This document shows positions 6,228 to 8,836 of a stretch of DNA of 8,836 nt, in pieces (position 1 is the stretch's first letter; each line of letters opens with the position of its first letter). This DNA is from Bacillota bacterium (GTDB taxonomy: Bacteria > Bacillota > Clostridia > Acetivibrionales > DSM-1351). A program made the position numbers and the translations under genes. The notes under the pieces are model-generated. The model searched no databases. It saw only the letters and a list, made by a program, of their open reading frames with translations, and was not told the origin of the DNA. The DNA lies in assembly GCA_023436485.1 (NCBI GenBank), contig JAEZIU010000159.1, positions 1-8,836 of the forward strand. The letters are read 5' to 3'.

Positions 6228-8072
6228 ATGAGTGTTAAACTGTCGGATGCGTTATTAAAGAGTGTTGAGAAACCATCTAGATATACAGGTAATGAATGGA
6301 ACAGTGTCATAAAGGATCCTAAAAGTGTAAATATACGTTTTGCGTTTTGTTTTCCCGACTCTTACGAAGTAGGCATGTCCCATCTGGGTATGAAAATACT
6401 ATACCATTTGTTGAATGATAGAAACGATTGCTATTGTGAAAGGGTATTTGCGCCTTGGACTGATATGGAAGAAAAAATGAGGCAGAACAATATTCCTCTG
6501 TATGGACTTGAATCTAAAGATCCAATAAAGGATTTTGATTTTGTAGGCTTTACGCTTCAATATGAAATGAGCTTTACAAATATAATAAATATGCTTGATC
6601 TGGCAGGTATACCTCTGACATCGGACAAAAGAAGTGACAGTGATTCCTTTGTTTGTGCAGGAGGCCCTTGTGCATATAATCCTGAGCCATTAGCTGACGT
6701 AATTGACTTTTTTATGATGGGTGAAGGCGAAGAAATAATCAACGAAGTAATGGATGCATATGCAAAGTGGAAAGGAACAGGTCGTTCAAGACAGGAATTC
6801 CTTGAAGATATAGTAAAAATAGAAGGAATATATGTTCCGGCGTTTTATGACGTATCCTATAATGAGGACGGTACTATAAGTAGCTTTGAACCGAAAAAAT
6901 CAGATTATCCCGTAAAAATTAAAAAGAGAATAATCAAAGACATGGACAAGGCTTATTTTCCTGAAGAAATAATAGTTCCATATACAGATATTGTCCATGA
7001 CAGAATAATGCTGGAGGTATTCAGGGGTTGTACCAGAGGATGCAGATTCTGCCAGGCTGGATTTATTTACAGACCTGTACGTGAAAAGAGTCACAAACGT
7101 TTGCTTGAACTGGCAAATAAGCTTGAGGAAAGCTCAGGTTACGAGGAAATTTCCCTTACCTCACTAAGTACAAGTGATTATACCGAGCTTCACGAATTGA
7201 CAACAGGATTGCTTGATGAAATGGAAGAGAAAAAAGTAAATCTATCTTTGCCTTCATTAAGAATTGATTCATTTTCCCTTGATTTAATGGAAAAAGCCCA
7301 GAAGGTTAGGAAGAGCGGACTTACATTCGCTCCTGAAGCAGGAACTCAGAGACTAAGGGATGTAATCAACAAGGGAGTAACGGAAGAAGATTTGTTAAAC
7401 GCTGTATCTATGGCATTCAATGGAGGCTGGAACGGTGTAAAACTGTATTTTATGCTTGGACTTCCTACAGAGACGATGGAAGATGTTGAAGGAATTGCTG
7501 ATCTTGCTTACAAGGTGGTAAATGCTTATAAAAACGTTCCAAGGGAGAAAAAAGGAAAATTCCTCAATGTTACCGTAAGTACATCATCCTTTGTACCAAA
7601 AGCCTTTACTCCATTTCAATGGGAACCCCAGGACAGCAGGGAAAATCTCAATGAAAAGCAGATGTTATTAAAGAGTAAGATTCGTTCCAAGCAGGTAACT
7701 TATAATTATCACGAGAACCGTTTGAGTCTTCTGGAAGCAGTGTTTGCCAGGGGAGACAGAAAAACCTGCAAGGTACTGTTGAAGGCTTGGGAAATGGGCT
7801 GCAAATTTGACAGCTGGGGTGAACACTTCAAATTTGATGTGTGGATGAAAGCCTTTGAAGAATGTGGAGTTGACCCATATTTCTATGCAACGCGAAAAAG
7901 GGATTATGAAGAGTTACTGGCTTGGGATCATATTGATATAGGTGTTTCAAAGAAATATCTAATGAGTGAAGCTAAAAAGGCACTGGAAGAAAAAGTTACG
8001 CCCAATTGTCGTGTAAACTGCGGCGGCTGCGGTGCTACAATATTTGATAGCGGTATTTGTGGAGGTAATTAA
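6228..8072 (+). CDS. B12-binding-like radical SAM protein (TIGR03960 type)
   Basis: A 614-residue protein of unknown reaction. Residues about 35-180 form the Rossmann-like domain that radical SAM enzymes of the cobalamin-binding group carry, with CAGGPCAYNPEPLAD (143-157) and FFMMGEGEE (161-169); I do not find the DxHxxG cobalamin motif. The radical SAM core follows: CTRGCRFC gives C268, C272 and C275 (CxxxCxxC) for the SAM-binding [4Fe-4S] cluster. Downstream are the conserved FAPEAGTQRLRDVINKG (367-383) and KLYFMLGLPTET (405-416). The C-terminus ends in a second cysteine group, C594, C598, C601 and C611, which could hold another cluster. GGAGG at 6218-6222 precedes the ATG by five bases. 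The next gene starts one base after its stop, and in many genomes the two are fused or adjacent, followed by RNase G. I therefore infer a role connected to RNA or ribosome maturation, but this is not shown. Confidence 0.9.
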   Translation: MSVKLSDALLKSVEKPSRYTGNEWNSVIKDPKSVNIRFAFCFPDSYEVGMSHLGMKILYHLLNDRNDCYCERVFAPWTDMEEKMRQNNIPLYGLESKDPIKDFDFVGFTLQYEMSFTNIINMLDLAGIPLTSDKRSDSDSFVCAGGPCAYNPEPLADVIDFFMMGEGEEIINEVMDAYAKWKGTGRSRQEFLEDIVKIEGIYVPAFYDVSYNEDGTISSFEPKKSDYPVKIKKRIIKDMDKAYFPEEIIVPYTDIVHDRIMLEVFRGCTRGCRFCQAGFIYRPVREKSHKRLLELANKLEESSGYEEISLTSLSTSDYTELHELTTGLLDEMEEKKVNLSLPSLRIDSFSLDLMEKAQKVRKSGLTFAPEAGTQRLRDVINKGVTEEDLLNAVSMAFNGGWNGVKLYFMLGLPTETMEDVEGIADLAYKVVNAYKNVPREKKGKFLNVTVSTSSFVPKAFTPFQWEPQDSRENLNEKQMLLKSKIRSKQVTYNYHENRLSLLEAVFARGDRKTCKVLLKAWEMGCKFDSWGEHFKFDVWMKAFEECGVDPYFYATRKRDYEELLAWDHIDIGVSKKYLMSEAKKALEEKVTPNCRVNCGGCGATIFDSGICGGN

Positions 8073-8073
8073 A

Positions 8074-8781
8074 TTGACTATTTTACGTGTAAAATTCAGA
8101 CGTGGGGATGAAGTCAAATTCATCTCTCACCTTGACCTCATGAAGGTCTTTGAAAGAGCTATAAGGAGGGCAAGACTTCCTATAGCTTATTCACAGGGCT
8201 TCAATCCTCATCCGGGTATGGTTTTTGGTCTGCCCTTGGGTGTAGGAGTTACAAGCGAAGCAGAGTACGGCGATTTTGAAATTACCGACGATGAAATGCC
8301 GGCACAGGATTTTGTAGACAGACTTAATTCACAGCTCCCCAAGGGAATAGAGATATTATCTGCAAAAAAGAAGGTATCCAAGCAAAACATAATGGCAACC
8401 ATAGCTGCATCCGAGTACATTGTAATTGTGGGAACGCCTGCAGAGTGTACTCAAAAAAACCTTAAAGGGGCTATTGACAAATATTTATCACAAAAAGAAA
8501 TTGTTGTTAAGAAGCGAACAAAGAACGGTGTCAAGGATACCAATATCAGAGATATGATATTTGACTTAAACTTCGAAATTCAGCCTTTTGAGGCCTTCAA
8601 TATAATAAAATTTACTGTACTTGTAAGTGCCGGAAGCAAAGCAAACTTAAAGCCAGACCTGTTGATTGAGTCCTTGTGCGGTTACTTGGGATTCGAATGC
8701 GAGATTGACAAAATTCACAGAACAAAGCTTTTCGTAAGGTCTCAAGACCAGCTTCTGGATCCTATGGAAGAAGTAGTTTGA
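8074..8781 (+). CDS. DUF2344 / TIGR03936 radical SAM-linked protein
   Basis: A 235-residue protein beginning (M)TILRVKFRRGDEVKFISHLDLMKVFERAIRRARLPIAYSQGFNPHP, the hallmark N-terminus of the family found fused to or next to the preceding radical SAM protein. The segment KFISHLDLM and the motif SQGFNPHP are its most conserved parts; the C-terminus has an IHRTKLFV stretch. No cofactor motif or membrane segment is seen, and the function is unknown. I choose the TTG at 8074: GGAGG at 8061-8065 lies eight bases upstream, and the conserved sequence begins right there. An in-frame ATG at 8032 would add 14 hydrophobic residues (MLQYLIAVFVEVIK) that overlap the previous gene, belong to no family I recognise and have no suitable ribosome binding site. 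The ribosome site lies within the last codons of the radical SAM gene, suggesting translational coupling. Confidence 0.88.
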   Translation: MTILRVKFRRGDEVKFISHLDLMKVFERAIRRARLPIAYSQGFNPHPGMVFGLPLGVGVTSEAEYGDFEITDDEMPAQDFVDRLNSQLPKGIEILSAKKKVSKQNIMATIAASEYIVIVGTPAECTQKNLKGAIDKYLSQKEIVVKKRTKNGVKDTNIRDMIFDLNFEIQPFEAFNIIKFTVLVSAGSKANLKPDLLIESLCGYLGFECEIDKIHRTKLFVRSQDQLLDPMEEVV

Positions 8782-8790
8782 GGTGATTAG

Positions 8791-8836
8791 ATGGTTAATG
8801 AAATTATAGTAGATGTTAGTCCGGGTGAAATAAGAG
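8791..8836 (+). CDS. rng: Ribonuclease G/E family protein, N-terminus only (partial)
   Basis: The last 46 bases encode MVNEIIVDVSPGEIR before the window ends. This matches the start of RNase G/E proteins of Firmicutes, which open with a short beta strand of the form (K/N)EI(V/I)(I/V)DVSP.E.R. GAGGTGAT at 8780-8787, whose first two bases lie in the stop codon of the previous gene, provides a good ribosome site, with seven bases between GAGG and the ATG. RNase G/E processes rRNA and degrades mRNA; the gene commonly follows the TIGR03960/TIGR03936 pair. With 15 codons visible, the family call rests on both sequence and order. Confidence 0.75.
   Translation, partial: MVNEIIVDVSPGEIR

Noticed and set aside
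8032..8073. Upstream in-frame ATG extending the DUF2344 protein by 14 residues
   Set aside because: It overlaps the previous gene, lacks a suitable ribosome site, and the added residues fall outside the conserved family start.
1..8836. CRISPR array, insertion sequence, prophage or integrase gene
   Set aside because: No regularly spaced repeats, transposase motifs or terminal inverted repeats were seen; all coding sequence is explained by chromosomal-type genes.

Overview
The window looks like an ordinary chromosomal segment of a low-GC Gram-positive anaerobe, most likely a member of Clostridia close to the Ruminiclostridium / cellulolytic clostridia group. This rests on the AT-rich composition, strong GGAGG-type ribosome binding sites, an L35-L20 pair ending an infC-type operon, a clostridial-type PilZ protein, a Y-family polymerase with the Firmicutes-style C-terminus, and the radical SAM / DUF2344 / RNase G gene string. 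No insertion sequence, phage gene, CRISPR array or attachment site was seen. The taxonomic placement is inference.

Layout. 1-448: the last codons of rpmI (L35), rplT (L20) and a clear rho-independent terminator. 497-2407: a Y-family DNA polymerase gene (dinB-like) on the + strand and a c-di-GMP-binding PilZ gene on the - strand, meeting tail to tail with no base between their stop codons. 2408-2582: a divergent AT-rich promoter region serving the PilZ gene and a PlsC-type acyltransferase gene. 2592-3522: the acyltransferase gene followed by a single tRNA-Pro(CGG). 3523-3560: a long perfect hairpin that can terminate both the tRNA and the convergent ABC transporter gene. 3565-5919 (-): a MacB/FtsX-type ABC transporter with ATPase and permease fused in one chain. 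5920-6227: a 308-base intergenic region with back-to-back promoters and a roughly 124-nt leader ahead of the next operon. 6228-8836: radical SAM protein (TIGR03960 type), DUF2344 protein (TIGR03936 type) and the first 15 codons of an RNase G/E gene, closely packed as one operon.

How the genes relate. The left end is translation machinery. The middle is a set of single-gene units with apparently unrelated jobs: translesion synthesis, c-di-GMP sensing, phospholipid acyl transfer, a tRNA and an export or peptide-response transporter. The right end is a conserved operon in which an uncharacterised radical SAM enzyme and its small partner sit directly upstream of an RNA-processing nuclease. That last group is the best candidate here for undescribed biology: the gene string is familiar, but I know of no established reaction for the two lead proteins.
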